Below are positions 15,396 through 23,673 of a DNA stretch of 31,597 bases, one piece after another (positions within the stretch are counted from its first letter, which is position 1; the number at the start of each line of letters is the position of its first letter). Under the pieces are notes generated by a model. It was not told where the DNA came from, ran no database searches, and worked only from the letters and a program-made list of their open reading frames with translations. The DNA comes from a virus, in the IMG/VR virus record IMGVR_UViG_3300027114_000007, positions 1 through 31,597 of that record; one strand, written 5' to 3'. Both the position numbers and the translations under genes were made by a program.

Positions 15396-16670
15396 ATGCT
15401 CAAGGTCGCTGGATCAGGTGGTGGTGGTGGCGTAGCGGGTGGTGTCATTTATCGTGGCACATGGGATGCTGCGACTAACGATCCTACGCTTACTTCTGGT
15501 GTCGGCACTAAAGGCGACTACTATGTTGTTTCCGTTGCTGGATCAACAAACCTAGACGGAATAACCGATTGGCAACCTGGCGACTGGGCTATATTTAACG
15601 GCACAGTTTGGCAAAAAGTCGATAACACCGAAGCTGTTTATGTCAGCAATGTAGCGACAGGAACAGGCTTAACGGGTGGTCCAATTACCACCACAGGCAC
15701 TATTTCAATTGCCAATACGACTGTTACGGCTGGTGTGTATGGTAGCGCTAGTGAAGTCGCTCAAGTTACCGTTAATGCGCAAGGTCAACTTACAGGCGCT
15801 TCCAATGTCGGCATTACGATTGCCGTAGCCAATGTATCTGGAGCAGTACCTAATACCATTAATGTGCTTGCTGGCACAGGCTTATCAGGCGGTGGCGCAC
15901 TTACAAGCAATGTCACATTAGCAATTGCAAACACGACAGTATCAGCGGGGAACTATGGCTCATCTACTGAAGTCGGTACATTTACTGTTGGTGCTGATGG
16001 TCGCCTTACTGGTGCTAGTAATGTCACAATATCTGGAACTTCCCCTGGCGGTAATGCTGGTGGTGACCTTAGTGGCACTTACCCCAATCCTAGTCTTAAT
16101 GTTTCTGGCGTTATAGCTGGCACTTATGGTAATGCAACCAATGTAAGCCAGATAGCTGTTGACAGTAAAGGGAGAGTTACAAGTGCATCCAATGTTACGA
16201 TTTCTGGTGTTAGTCCTGGTGGTAGCGCTGGCGGTGATCTTTCTGGTACTTATCCAAATCCTTCGCTTAACACTACTGGGGTTATTGCGGGTATCTATGG
16301 AAATGCAACAACTGTTAGCCAAGTTACGGTCGATGCAAAAGGCAGAGTAACTACGGCTGCCAATGTCAGCATAAGCCTAACCAATGCAAACCTACAAAAC
16401 GCTAGCACCACCCTTGGTAACACCACCCTAACCCTTGGCAGCACCGAAACTGCCGTAGGCAACTTAACCCTGAACAACACTACCATTACTAGCGGTAACG
16501 CCAATGTAACGCAAGTAACTGCTATGAATGGCTTATTTTACAACTCCAATGTCGTTAGCTCAAACGCTACCGTTGGTTCTGGCTATAACGCCATGTCTAC
16601 TGGCAATGTCACAGTAGCCAATGGTGTAGTTGTTACCGTTTCTTCTGGATCACGATGGGTAATTATTTAA
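15396..16670 (+). CDS. Long repetitive tail fibre protein
   Basis: 424 residues. After a Gly-rich start comes a small domain (GGVIYRGTWDAATNDPTLTSG, YYVVSVAGSTNLDG, WQPGDWAIFNGTVWQ), common in phage fibres. Residues about 85-325 carry repeated shaft units with the core xxAGxYGxxxxVxxxxVxxxGRxTxxxNVxI (four copies) and two GGDLSGTYPNPSL motifs 57 residues apart. The C-terminus GYNAMSTGNVTVANGVVVTV, SSGSRWVII matches the end of the fibre at 10441. The repeats would form a trimeric beta shaft. Its last base overlaps the ATG of the next gene. Confidence 0.75.
   Translation: MLKVAGSGGGGGVAGGVIYRGTWDAATNDPTLTSGVGTKGDYYVVSVAGSTNLDGITDWQPGDWAIFNGTVWQKVDNTEAVYVSNVATGTGLTGGPITTTGTISIANTTVTAGVYGSASEVAQVTVNAQGQLTGASNVGITIAVANVSGAVPNTINVLAGTGLSGGGALTSNVTLAIANTTVSAGNYGSSTEVGTFTVGADGRLTGASNVTISGTSPGGNAGGDLSGTYPNPSLNVSGVIAGTYGNATNVSQIAVDSKGRVTSASNVTISGVSPGGSAGGDLSGTYPNPSLNTTGVIAGIYGNATTVSQVTVDAKGRVTTAANVSISLTNANLQNASTTLGNTTLTLGSTETAVGNLTLNNTTITSGNANVTQVTAMNGLFYNSNVVSSNATVGSGYNAMSTGNVTVANGVVVTVSSGSRWVII
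16041..16366 (+). repeat. 57-residue fibre shaft repeats
   Basis: Two adjacent units begin with SPGGNAGGDLSGTYPNPSLN (from 16041) and SPGGSAGGDLSGTYPNPSLN (from 16212), an offset of 171 nt, or 57 codons. Each is followed by a VIAGxYGNATxVSQ segment. Many third codon positions differ between the copies. Confidence 0.8.
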
Positions 16671-16849
16671 TGGAAACTGCACAACTTTTAATTGACGAAA
16701 CAAAGGCTAAATTGAACACCCATGAAGCCGTCTGTGAGATTCGTTATGACAGTATTTGCGCCCGATTAAAGCGGATTGAGCAGATTTTAATTGGCTCGGC
16801 AGCTTTTATTGTGGCTTCTTTGGCTGCTATTGCCTTAAAGATAAACTAA
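16670..16849 (+). CDS. Small tail-anchored membrane protein, XhlA/holin-associated-like
   Basis: 59 residues from ATG 16670, which overlaps the fibre TAA by one base; an in-frame ATG at 16655 would lie inside the fibre gene. Residues 1-35 are an amphipathic, charged helix (LLIDETKAKLNTHEAVCEIR, ARLKRIEQI), and residues about 38-57 are one membrane segment (LIGSAAFIVASLAAIAL). This layout resembles the XhlA-type haemolysin/holin-partner proteins of phages, which sit in the inner membrane and assist lysis. The position amid tail genes rather than in the lysis block is atypical, so an inner-membrane or ejection-related role is also possible. Confidence 0.6.
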   Translation: METAQLLIDETKAKLNTHEAVCEIRYDSICARLKRIEQILIGSAAFIVASLAAIALKIN

Positions 16850-17187
16850 TGAACTTTGAAACACTCTCTACTGTCAAATTTGGGGATGTTGATTCCCTAG
16901 GAGAGTTTCTTTTTGAGAACGGTACGCAACATAAGCTGTTTCAAGAAACCTTTATGGACTTAGGTATCTCTGTACCCATTTATCCAATCACCGATGCTAG
17001 CGTGGACAACCTAGATGACTGGTTATTGGCTCACCAGGTCGAACATCAAGCATTTTCAACCCTTTTAGGGCTTAATAACCCCTTTAATATGCTCGATGTG
17101 GACTTCAATAACGAGGAAGATTTCTACGATTGGATCGCTTCACACCTCTATATTCATCAACAAATTGCTGCTGGACTAGGACTATAA
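16849..17187 (+). CDS. Hypothetical protein with three His-containing repeats
   Basis: 112 residues, acidic, starting in a one-base overlap with the previous gene. It is built from three imperfect helical units: DSLGEFLFENGTQHKLFQ, DNLDDWLLAHQVEHQAFS and EDFYDWIASHLYIHQQIA, each with an acidic-aromatic start and a conserved His near the end of the helix. The last two also have a His four residues earlier. I have seen this type of protein in phage structural regions but know of no function. No membrane segment or cysteine. Confidence 0.6.
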   Translation: MNFETLSTVKFGDVDSLGEFLFENGTQHKLFQETFMDLGISVPIYPITDASVDNLDDWLLAHQVEHQAFSTLLGLNNPFNMLDVDFNNEEDFYDWIASHLYIHQQIAAGLGL

Positions 17188-17190
17188 ACT

Positions 17191-17571
17191 ATGGCTACGA
17201 AACCACTTTCCCCCTCCCCAGAAAAAATGGAAAATGACGCACCGCAACAAGTTGACACGGATGTCATGGCTTTAATCAAGCGCAAAGAATCTCCAGAGCA
17301 ATCTCCTGAGGTCTTAAAAGCAAAGAACGACTTACGCAGAATTATTAAGCAAGTAGGTATTGATCCAATGCGTATTGTGATGGCGGGTAAATATGCAGAA
17401 GAAGCCTTAACCAATCCAGCTATGTACCCTATTGCTATTGAGGTTGCAATTAGAGAAAATCTTATATCAGAGAAAGACATAGAACCAGGTGGGATTAATT
17501 ACAAGTTATTAGCTGCTGGGATAACGGCTGGTAAGTTAACACAAGAGTTATTAGATGAAGGAGCGCTCTAA
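17191..17571 (+). CDS. Hypothetical protein before the ejection-protein block
   Basis: 126 residues. N-terminal 25 residues are Pro/Ser/Glu-rich and probably disordered; the rest is helical (VLKAKNDLRRIIKQVGIDP, EEALTNPAMYPIAIEVAIRE) with an acidic end. It ends in a one-base overlap with the next gene, the first of four large candidate ejection proteins, so it may belong to the same virion-interior group. No family recognised and no membrane segment. Confidence 0.6.
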   Translation: MATKPLSPSPEKMENDAPQQVDTDVMALIKRKESPEQSPEVLKAKNDLRRIIKQVGIDPMRIVMAGKYAEEALTNPAMYPIAIEVAIRENLISEKDIEPGGINYKLLAAGITAGKLTQELLDEGAL

Positions 17572-18374
17572 TGGGACAAGCCACACCCGTAATTTTTGCC
17601 GTAGTAGCTATAGTTGCTACTGTTTACGCTGGACCAGCCGTAGGTGCTGCCATTATGAACAGCATGGGCGTAGCTGGAGCTAGTGCAGCGACTACCGCTG
17701 CTGTTGGTGCTGCTGCCATTAGTGGTGCAACTAGCGCTGTCAATACTGCCGTAGCTGGTGGAAATATTGGCGATGTCTTAAAAGCGGGCGCAATTGGCGC
17801 TGCTGCGGGTGGAGCTGGCGGTGCTGCTGGATCACAGCTTGGTGCTGGTGCAAGCGCAGCGGCTAGAGGTGCTGTATCTGGCGCTACTAGCGGTGCAGTA
17901 GGATCAGCTTTGCGTGGTCAAGATGTTGGGCGTGGCGCACTCATAGGGGGTGTTTCTGGCGGTATAGCGGGTGCTGTAACAAGCGGTCTTACCGATACCA
18001 GCATTGGCGATGTCGAAGCCCAAGAAGGTGGGTTTTACGGAGAAGAAGGCGTTGCTGGCACAAGCACGGGATTAAGCCCAGAATTAGCCCGCTTTGTGGG
18101 TAGTGCTGCTGGTCGTACAGCAGCCCAATTCACAGCGCAAAACTTAGCTCCTAGCCAAACTGGAACTCAAGCACCTCCGCCAACGGGTCAAGTGTCAACC
18201 CCACCACCCATGGGGGATGCAACCACTACAGGACAACCATCACCAGGATCATCAGCATTAGCCCAAGCGCTAAGAGCTGGCTCTCCCGTGATCGGTGGCG
18301 GTGGAGAACAAACTACTGGTCGCCCAGTTTGGAATATTGCTTCATTGCGTGTTAAAGACGAAACAGGGAGTTAA
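17571..18374 (+). CDS. Ala/Gly-rich internal virion protein candidate (with GDVEAQEGGFYG motif)
   Basis: 267 residues. Residues about 5-140 are extremely Ala/Gly-rich with glycine-zipper-like spacing and hydrophobic runs (VIFAVVAIVATVYAGPAVG, GALIGGVSGGIAGAVTSG), suggesting membrane insertion or tight helix packing, as in ejected pore-forming phage proteins. Residues 146-157 hold GDVEAQEGGFYG, also found in the next gene product. The C-terminal 80 residues are Pro/Thr/Gln-rich and disordered, with a short end IASLRVKDETGS. It would be packaged and ejected with the DNA to build a channel; this is inferred from composition and order. Confidence 0.6.
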   Translation: MGQATPVIFAVVAIVATVYAGPAVGAAIMNSMGVAGASAATTAAVGAAAISGATSAVNTAVAGGNIGDVLKAGAIGAAAGGAGGAAGSQLGAGASAAARGAVSGATSGAVGSALRGQDVGRGALIGGVSGGIAGAVTSGLTDTSIGDVEAQEGGFYGEEGVAGTSTGLSPELARFVGSAAGRTAAQFTAQNLAPSQTGTQAPPPTGQVSTPPPMGDATTTGQPSPGSSALAQALRAGSPVIGGGGEQTTGRPVWNIASLRVKDETGS

Positions 18375-18376
18375 TA

Positions 18377-19429
18377 ATGGCTAAACTTTTAATGAAATCT
18401 TTGAGTGCTGATTTACCAGCATTAGCAGAGTTAATCCGTTCTCAAGGTCGTGGAAGGGATACGGTTTTAGCCCACATTACCCCTCAAGAAGCAGCCCTTT
18501 TAAAGAAGCGTGGTGGTTCAGGATCAATGAATCCGTCAACGGGATTACCTGAGTTTCAAGAAGATTACAGCTATGACATTGGCTTTGGTGAAGGTGTTTA
18601 TAACCCGCCTGTAGAATCATACGACACTCAGGGAGCAGACTTTACTCCTCAACAAGTGCAAGATTATGGCTATACCACGCCCATGGATTACTATTCTGGT
18701 GGCGCTGGCGCTGGTGGTTTTACTCCAGCTCCAGGTGTGGCAGAGGATATTTTTCAAGCGCAAGCTCCCGCATTTGGCGGTGATGTAGAAGCGCAAGAGG
18801 GTGGTTTTTATGGTGGTCGTACCCCAACGGCTGCTGAATTTGCAAGAGCGCAGCCAGGGTTTGAGGAAGCTGTTGCGCCATCACGAAGCGTAATGGATCG
18901 CTTGGGCATTAGCCAAAAAGATTTACCTCGCCTTGGTTTAGGTGCATTGCTAACAGGCGGCTTAACTGCTCAAAACCTAGCAAGAACCCGTCAAGCCCAA
19001 CAACAAGCAGAAGCATTCAAGGAAGAATTAGCAGCCCTTGGCAGACCATATCAGCAAACTGGCGCACAACTTAGGGGTGCTGCCGAGCGTGGCGAACTAA
19101 GCCCAGTCAACCGCCAAATATTAAATGCTGCTAGAGCGCAACTTCAACAAGGTGTTGCAACCCGTGGTGGTGTAGGTGCTGCTCAAGCTCAAAACCAAAT
19201 AGCCGATTTAACGCAGCGTTTGGTTCAAAACCAATTTGACCTAGGATTGCGGATTAGTAATATTGGCGATCAATATATCCAAGGTGCTATTCGTACTGGT
19301 TTACAGGCAGATCAAGCCATCAATGCTGCAAATCAACAGTTTTATAGCCAATTAGCACAGATGGCTGCTCCGTTTATTCTTGGTCAAGCACCCGTTTACC
19401 AAGTAACCACGCCAGTTAGGAGAGGGTAA
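18377..19429 (+). CDS. Internal virion/ejection protein candidate with two shared motifs
   Basis: 350 residues. N-terminus is a basic helix (MAKLLMKSLSADLPALAELI). Low-complexity acidic/aromatic stretch follows, with DIGFGEGVYNP at about 67-77 (shared with the start of the next protein) and GDVEAQEGGFYG at 135-146 (shared with the previous protein). Residues about 190-350 are Gln/Ala-rich helices (TRQAQQQAEAFKEELAALG, RAQLQQGVATRGGVGAAQAQ), a composition common to podovirus internal core proteins. It lies between two similar genes with 1-2 nt spacing. No enzyme motif seen. Confidence 0.6.
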   Translation: MAKLLMKSLSADLPALAELIRSQGRGRDTVLAHITPQEAALLKKRGGSGSMNPSTGLPEFQEDYSYDIGFGEGVYNPPVESYDTQGADFTPQQVQDYGYTTPMDYYSGGAGAGGFTPAPGVAEDIFQAQAPAFGGDVEAQEGGFYGGRTPTAAEFARAQPGFEEAVAPSRSVMDRLGISQKDLPRLGLGALLTGGLTAQNLARTRQAQQQAEAFKEELAALGRPYQQTGAQLRGAAERGELSPVNRQILNAARAQLQQGVATRGGVGAAQAQNQIADLTQRLVQNQFDLGLRISNIGDQYIQGAIRTGLQADQAINAANQQFYSQLAQMAAPFILGQAPVYQVTTPVRRG

Positions 19430-20760
19430 TGGCAGAAATGGACATCGGTTTTGGTCCTGGAAAGTTTAATCCAGACTTAAATACTCAAATGGGTGGAATT
19501 GATCCTTTGCTTCAAAAGGCATCAAGCATTAAAAGCCCAAAAGAAGGTATTGGTGTAGCCGTTGAATTGGCTGGAGAAGAAAGGCGTTTACAGGAAAGAG
19601 AAACTGAAGCCAAAATTGCTAAAGAAAAGGCATTGCCTGAGATTGAAGCTGCTTACCGTGCCGAAGAAGGCAAGTTTGTCAAAGAAGCCCGTTCCCGTGA
19701 GCAAGGCATTATGGATGAAGCAGAACGAGCCATGAGCCAGTTTACCGTTAGCAAAGAAACCCTTGGTGGTATGGCTACACTTGCCAGCATTATTGGGGTT
19801 GTAGGTCAAATTGCGGGTAATACGGGTGGTAAACAAGCTGGTTTAGGTGCTATCAAGTCAATGACTGGCATGATGTCTGGATACCAACGAGGTCGTGCTG
19901 ATGAGTTTAAGCGGGATCAAATTGAGTTTGACAAACAATACAAAATATTACAAAGCAAGCTAGATCGTGCTAGCAAAGAGTTTGACCGTTCTATTGCGAT
20001 GATGCCGTACAACATGGCTGAAGCTCAAAAAATTAGAAGTACGGCTATTGCTGGACTAGGAAGCGACATTATTAGAGCTGTGGATGCTAAACAGGGAATT
20101 GTGCGTGCTAACACCATTTTAAAACAATCCATTGATGTTCTTGATAAAGAATTAGGCAGAGCCAATGCGTTAAAGATTGCTGAAATGAAAAGTGCTGGCG
20201 CTGGTGGTGGAAAGATTCCTATAGTAATGATTCAAGCGCATAGCCTTAGAGAAAAAATAGTTCCGCAACTTCAAGAAGCATTGCCAATATTGACAAGATT
20301 GCAAAATGAAGGCAAGTGGGATGAGCTTTCTGGCTTAATTGGTATTGATAATCGTCTTGCAGAATATAACTTTAGAGATGATCCAGAAGCTATTAAGCTA
20401 ATTAGAACTCTAGCTCTATTTAGAAGTTCTGAATTTGAAACTGCTGGTAAGGCTTTGACCAAGGTTGAGAACAAGATTCTTGCTCCCCTTTACCAAGCTG
20501 GTTTTAGACCTTATGAAGCAATTAATAATGCTATTAATCAAAGTTTAACGGAAATGACTAAGGAACAATTGCGTTTAGAGCGTCAATATCCTAATTTAAG
20601 ACCGCAAGAAGATAATTTGCCACAGTCGCCACAAGCGCCAACACAAGCACAGGCAAAGCCAATGCCAACTGGCGATAAGCTAAAAACCTATGCGGATGAG
20701 AATTTTGATGGCAACGAACAAGATGCAAAGGATTATTTAGCTAGTCAAGGGTACAGATAA
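19429..20760 (+). CDS. Internal virion/ejection protein candidate, coiled coil
   Basis: 443 residues, starting in a one-base overlap with its neighbour. DIGFGPGKFNP is found at residues 5-15. Residues about 45-95 are a highly charged coiled coil (LAGEERRLQERETEAKIAKE), followed by a Gly/Met-rich hydrophobic segment (LGGMATLASIIGVVGQIAG) and a second long helical region (FKRDQIEFDKQYKILQSKLD). The C-terminus contains a Gln/Pro linker and a small acidic domain ending DAKDYLASQGYR. Architecture fits an ejection or core protein; function not proven. Confidence 0.6.
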   Translation: MAEMDIGFGPGKFNPDLNTQMGGIDPLLQKASSIKSPKEGIGVAVELAGEERRLQERETEAKIAKEKALPEIEAAYRAEEGKFVKEARSREQGIMDEAERAMSQFTVSKETLGGMATLASIIGVVGQIAGNTGGKQAGLGAIKSMTGMMSGYQRGRADEFKRDQIEFDKQYKILQSKLDRASKEFDRSIAMMPYNMAEAQKIRSTAIAGLGSDIIRAVDAKQGIVRANTILKQSIDVLDKELGRANALKIAEMKSAGAGGGKIPIVMIQAHSLREKIVPQLQEALPILTRLQNEGKWDELSGLIGIDNRLAEYNFRDDPEAIKLIRTLALFRSSEFETAGKALTKVENKILAPLYQAGFRPYEAINNAINQSLTEMTKEQLRLERQYPNLRPQEDNLPQSPQAPTQAQAKPMPTGDKLKTYADENFDGNEQDAKDYLASQGYR

Positions 20761-23210
20761 TGGTTGACATTAGCGATCTACCAAAACCAGTAAAAACAGA
20801 TATTTCTGATTTACCCACGCCAAAAGGTAAGGGTTTTGATGATTCTGGATTGCCAACTGTTCCAGAAGTAAAGGTTGAAGAACCAAAAGCTCCAAGAAAA
20901 ACATTACTTGATAAAGGAAAAGATGTTCTAGGTGCTATGGGCGCTGGTGGAGTTGTTGGATATGCAATGCCAGAAATTATGACTGGCGCTGGAATGGTAG
21001 CTCCCGCTGTACCTGGTGGTGCTGCTGTTGCTCCATTTTTATTAGCTGGTGGTCAATTAGCAAGAAGCGCACGATTGCGTGGTGCTGCTGCTGGTACGAT
21101 TTCAGGTGGTGGCGCTGAATTGGCTGGAAAGATAGTTCCTGGTGGTGAAAAGGTGGTTGCAGATATTCCTGGCGTTCAAGTAACTCGCAAGAATATAGCT
21201 GAAACGGTTGGTGGTTTTTTAGGACCAGGAGCATTTACGGCTGCAACTACCCTAATGCAAGCTCCTACTGGCATTAAAACAATGCTAGCTGGCGCTAAAA
21301 AGCTAATTGGTGGTGAAAGTGAGTTTGTAGAAGCTGCTACACGGGAATTGGAAAACTTTAGAAACAAAGTACCCCTGAATCAATTTTTACAATCCGATAG
21401 GCTACGAGTATCTAAAACAGATACCGATGCGTACCGTCAAGTATTTGATACATTAAAAAATGCCGATCAAAAGATACAGTCTGAAGTATCTGAAAACATT
21501 ACTAAAGCCCAATCCCAAGCTAATCAGGTGCTTTCTGAATACCGAACCCGTGCAGAAAAAGCATTACTTGTAAGCCGTGATGAAGCAAAACGCATACGGG
21601 ATGAGGGAGATGCTAGAGCCAAGTCTATTATTGATTCTTCCATTGTTCAGGCGCAGCAAAAGCTCGGTATTTCAGGTAGAGCTAGGGCTGCTGGTGAACA
21701 AGCCACAGGTAGAGCAAGAGATTCCTTATCCCAGATTGGCGATATTAATGTGCCGTTGTCAAACATTGGATCATCCTTGCAAAATCGTGTTGTTCAGGTA
21801 GTTGGTGATGAGCAAAAAGCCATCAACCAAGCCTATGAAATCGCTAGAAAAGGGGTAGATGACTTAGTTCGTGGTAAAGAAGCACAGGGAATTGGTATTC
21901 AAACCACGCCAGCCTTTACCGAATTAAAAGACTTTTTAAACAAACAGTTGGTGCGTGGTAAGCCTGGTAAGGATGTGAAGTTTGCACCCGTTACAGAAAC
22001 GCAATTAAAAGGTACTTATGAAAATATCCTTAAATCTATTGACGATCAAGTTATTTTTGAAGGAATTGATGCTCAAACTGGACAAGCTATTTCTCGCAAA
22101 GTTCCGACTGCGTTTGAAGCAATGGACCACATCCGTAGGCGCTTGGGCGAAGTCTTTAATGGCAAGGAAGTAGCTGGCTTTAAGGGTTTGCAAAAGCAAC
22201 AAGCTGCCGATCTGTATGACAAAATCCGCAAAGCTCAAGTTCAATATGCGGGTGGTACAGACGGGCAGTTTGATTCTTTATTGAAAAACTATGCAGAAAG
22301 CACCGAACTCTTAAATGCCCTCAAGATACCCGCTGGCAAGAAGCTCATTAAAACCGATCAAATTAACCCAGAATACTTAACTTACGATCCTTCTGGCTTG
22401 CCAGGAGAATTCTTCTCTAGCCGTAAAAAAGTTCAAGATTTGTTAAATCTGACTAGAGATCAAAATTTAGTAGAGAAATCCGCTTCTGACTTTGTAGCAA
22501 GAACCTTGCGGGATAGCAATGCTAAACAAGTGGAGAAGTTTGCTTTTGATAATAAAGAGTGGTTAGACTTATTCCCCAACCTATCAGGGCGTGTTAATAA
22601 CCATTTGGCAGCCATTACCCGTGCTGAATCCGTTGTACCAAAGACAACCGCCTTGGCACAAGGCTTAAAAACCGAGATGAAGGCATTGCCTGGCGCTGCA
22701 CAAACCGCAGCAGACAAAGCTAAATCAGACGCAGAAAAAGCTGCTAATGCCGCCTTAGTCGAAGGTCAAAAAAGCGCCAAACAGATTGCCAAAGAAGGTG
22801 AGCAAAAAGCAAAAGAGTTAATGGGCGCTGCTGGCAAACTACGGCAATTAGGTATGACTGGCGATCCAGTTAGGGAAATTGAAAAGATTATCCTTGGTGG
22901 ACAAACTGAACGATTAAATCAATTAGCGCCCTTAATTCGTCAAGATAAAGATGTATTAGCTGCGTTTAACGAAGCCATTAATACAACCCTATCCAGAGCA
23001 GCTCCAGGCACAGTTGGTGATAACTGGAATCGTTTAATTAAACCAGCTTTAGAAAACAACCAGTTAATTACACCCGCTAAATCTAAGCAAATATCAGACC
23101 GTATTCGTGTTGTCGAAATGACACTTGAGCCAAGTTCTGCTGCCCAAACCGCACGCTGGATCATTAGGACTAGTTTGACCACCGCTGCTGGCGCAATGGC
23201 TGGAGATTAA
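20760..23210 (+). CDS. Large internal virion/ejection protein candidate (816 aa)
   Basis: 816 residues, the largest gene in the window, in a one-base overlap with the preceding gene. The N-terminus repeats a short ISDLPxP motif (DISDLPKPVKTDISDLPTPK). Residues about 58-115 are Gly/Ala-rich and hydrophobic (VLGAMGAGGVVGYAMPEIMT, PGGAAVAPFLLAGGQLA). Long charged coiled-coil stretches follow (EKALLVSRDEAKRIRDEGDA; about 630-690 also Ala/Lys-rich), and a hydrophobic C-terminus (WIIRTSLTTAAGAMAGD). No lytic transglycosylase motif was recognised. Likely a core or ejection protein travelling into the cell envelope; inference. Confidence 0.65.
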   Translation: MVDISDLPKPVKTDISDLPTPKGKGFDDSGLPTVPEVKVEEPKAPRKTLLDKGKDVLGAMGAGGVVGYAMPEIMTGAGMVAPAVPGGAAVAPFLLAGGQLARSARLRGAAAGTISGGGAELAGKIVPGGEKVVADIPGVQVTRKNIAETVGGFLGPGAFTAATTLMQAPTGIKTMLAGAKKLIGGESEFVEAATRELENFRNKVPLNQFLQSDRLRVSKTDTDAYRQVFDTLKNADQKIQSEVSENITKAQSQANQVLSEYRTRAEKALLVSRDEAKRIRDEGDARAKSIIDSSIVQAQQKLGISGRARAAGEQATGRARDSLSQIGDINVPLSNIGSSLQNRVVQVVGDEQKAINQAYEIARKGVDDLVRGKEAQGIGIQTTPAFTELKDFLNKQLVRGKPGKDVKFAPVTETQLKGTYENILKSIDDQVIFEGIDAQTGQAISRKVPTAFEAMDHIRRRLGEVFNGKEVAGFKGLQKQQAADLYDKIRKAQVQYAGGTDGQFDSLLKNYAESTELLNALKIPAGKKLIKTDQINPEYLTYDPSGLPGEFFSSRKKVQDLLNLTRDQNLVEKSASDFVARTLRDSNAKQVEKFAFDNKEWLDLFPNLSGRVNNHLAAITRAESVVPKTTALAQGLKTEMKALPGAAQTAADKAKSDAEKAANAALVEGQKSAKQIAKEGEQKAKELMGAAGKLRQLGMTGDPVREIEKIILGGQTERLNQLAPLIRQDKDVLAAFNEAINTTLSRAAPGTVGDNWNRLIKPALENNQLITPAKSKQISDRIRVVEMTLEPSSAAQTARWIIRTSLTTAAGAMAGD

Positions 23211-23417
23211 ATGGTCAAGAAATCTAAGGGTTTGAACCCAGAACTTGAAAGCGCCATCGAAGTCTTGCTGGCGGATGTGATGAATGATCCAGAAGCATCC
23301 CTAACGGACAAGTGCAAGGTGCTAGACCGTGCCATTAATGTGGAAAAGCTCAAACAGAAGATTTCTGACGATGAATGGGGTAGTGGGTTTATTGCAACAG
23401 ATGATGAGGAAGGTTAA
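23211..23417 (+). CDS. Small acidic conserved phage protein
   Basis: 68 residues, beginning directly after the previous stop. It is helical: LNPELESAIEVLLADVMNDP, ASLTDKCKVLDRAINVEKLK and an acidic tail DDEWGSGFIATDDEEG. I recognise the type (…DPEASLTDK…VLDRA…DDEWGSGF) from several phages, usually near lysis or packaging genes, but know no demonstrated function. No membrane segment. A role as small DNA-binding or regulatory protein cannot be excluded. Confidence 0.6.
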   Translation: MVKKSKGLNPELESAIEVLLADVMNDPEASLTDKCKVLDRAINVEKLKQKISDDEWGSGFIATDDEEG

Positions 23418-23451
23418 ACTATGAACTTGTTTAATCATTCAGGGGATAATT

Positions 23452-23673
23452 ATGGAAGCAGTCGCATTAATACGCCTAGCATTAAAGGTCATCTCAGACC
23501 GCTTGATGGTGATTTTGGCTTTAGCTTTAACCTTCAGCCTAGCGTGCTGGACAATGTACGAACCAACTCTGGAAAGACTAGGAACTATGGCGTTTTTCTG
23601 CCTTTTCAGTTATCTTCTACTCAACACACGAAAGAGAGAACCAAATGAAAGCTCCGTTAACAAAACCGAATAA
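23452..23673 (+). CDS. Small two-TM membrane protein, putative holin
   Basis: 73 residues. Two membrane segments: about residues 17-33 (DRLMVILALALTFSLACW) and 43-57 (LGTMAFFCLFSYLLL), with a basic, charged C-terminus (NTRKREPNESSVNKTE). The size and topology fit class II phage holins or holin-like regulators, and the gene begins the lysis block. AGGGG lies 7 nt before the ATG. It is preferred over a competing frame at 23421-23648, which would give a composition-poor soluble product. It overlaps the next gene by 29 nt. Confidence 0.6.
   Translation: MEAVALIRLALKVISDRLMVILALALTFSLACWTMYEPTLERLGTMAFFCLFSYLLLNTRKREPNESSVNKTE

Noticed and set aside
8438-16670. Diversity-generating retroelement acting on fibre or tail genes
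   Set aside because: No reverse transcriptase gene and no adenine-biased template/variable repeat pair were seen; repeats are protein-level and evenly diverged.
17571-23210. Tape-measure protein (which would indicate a long tail)
   Set aside because: The large proteins here are several separate genes with Ala/Gly-rich and coiled-coil parts, and there are no tail-tube, tail-assembly frameshift or tail-completion genes; internal ejection proteins fit better.
23421-23648. 75-codon plus-strand frame overlapping the holin-like gene
   Set aside because: It competes with 23452-23673, whose product has two clean membrane segments and a better ribosome site. The 75-aa product has no recognisable features.
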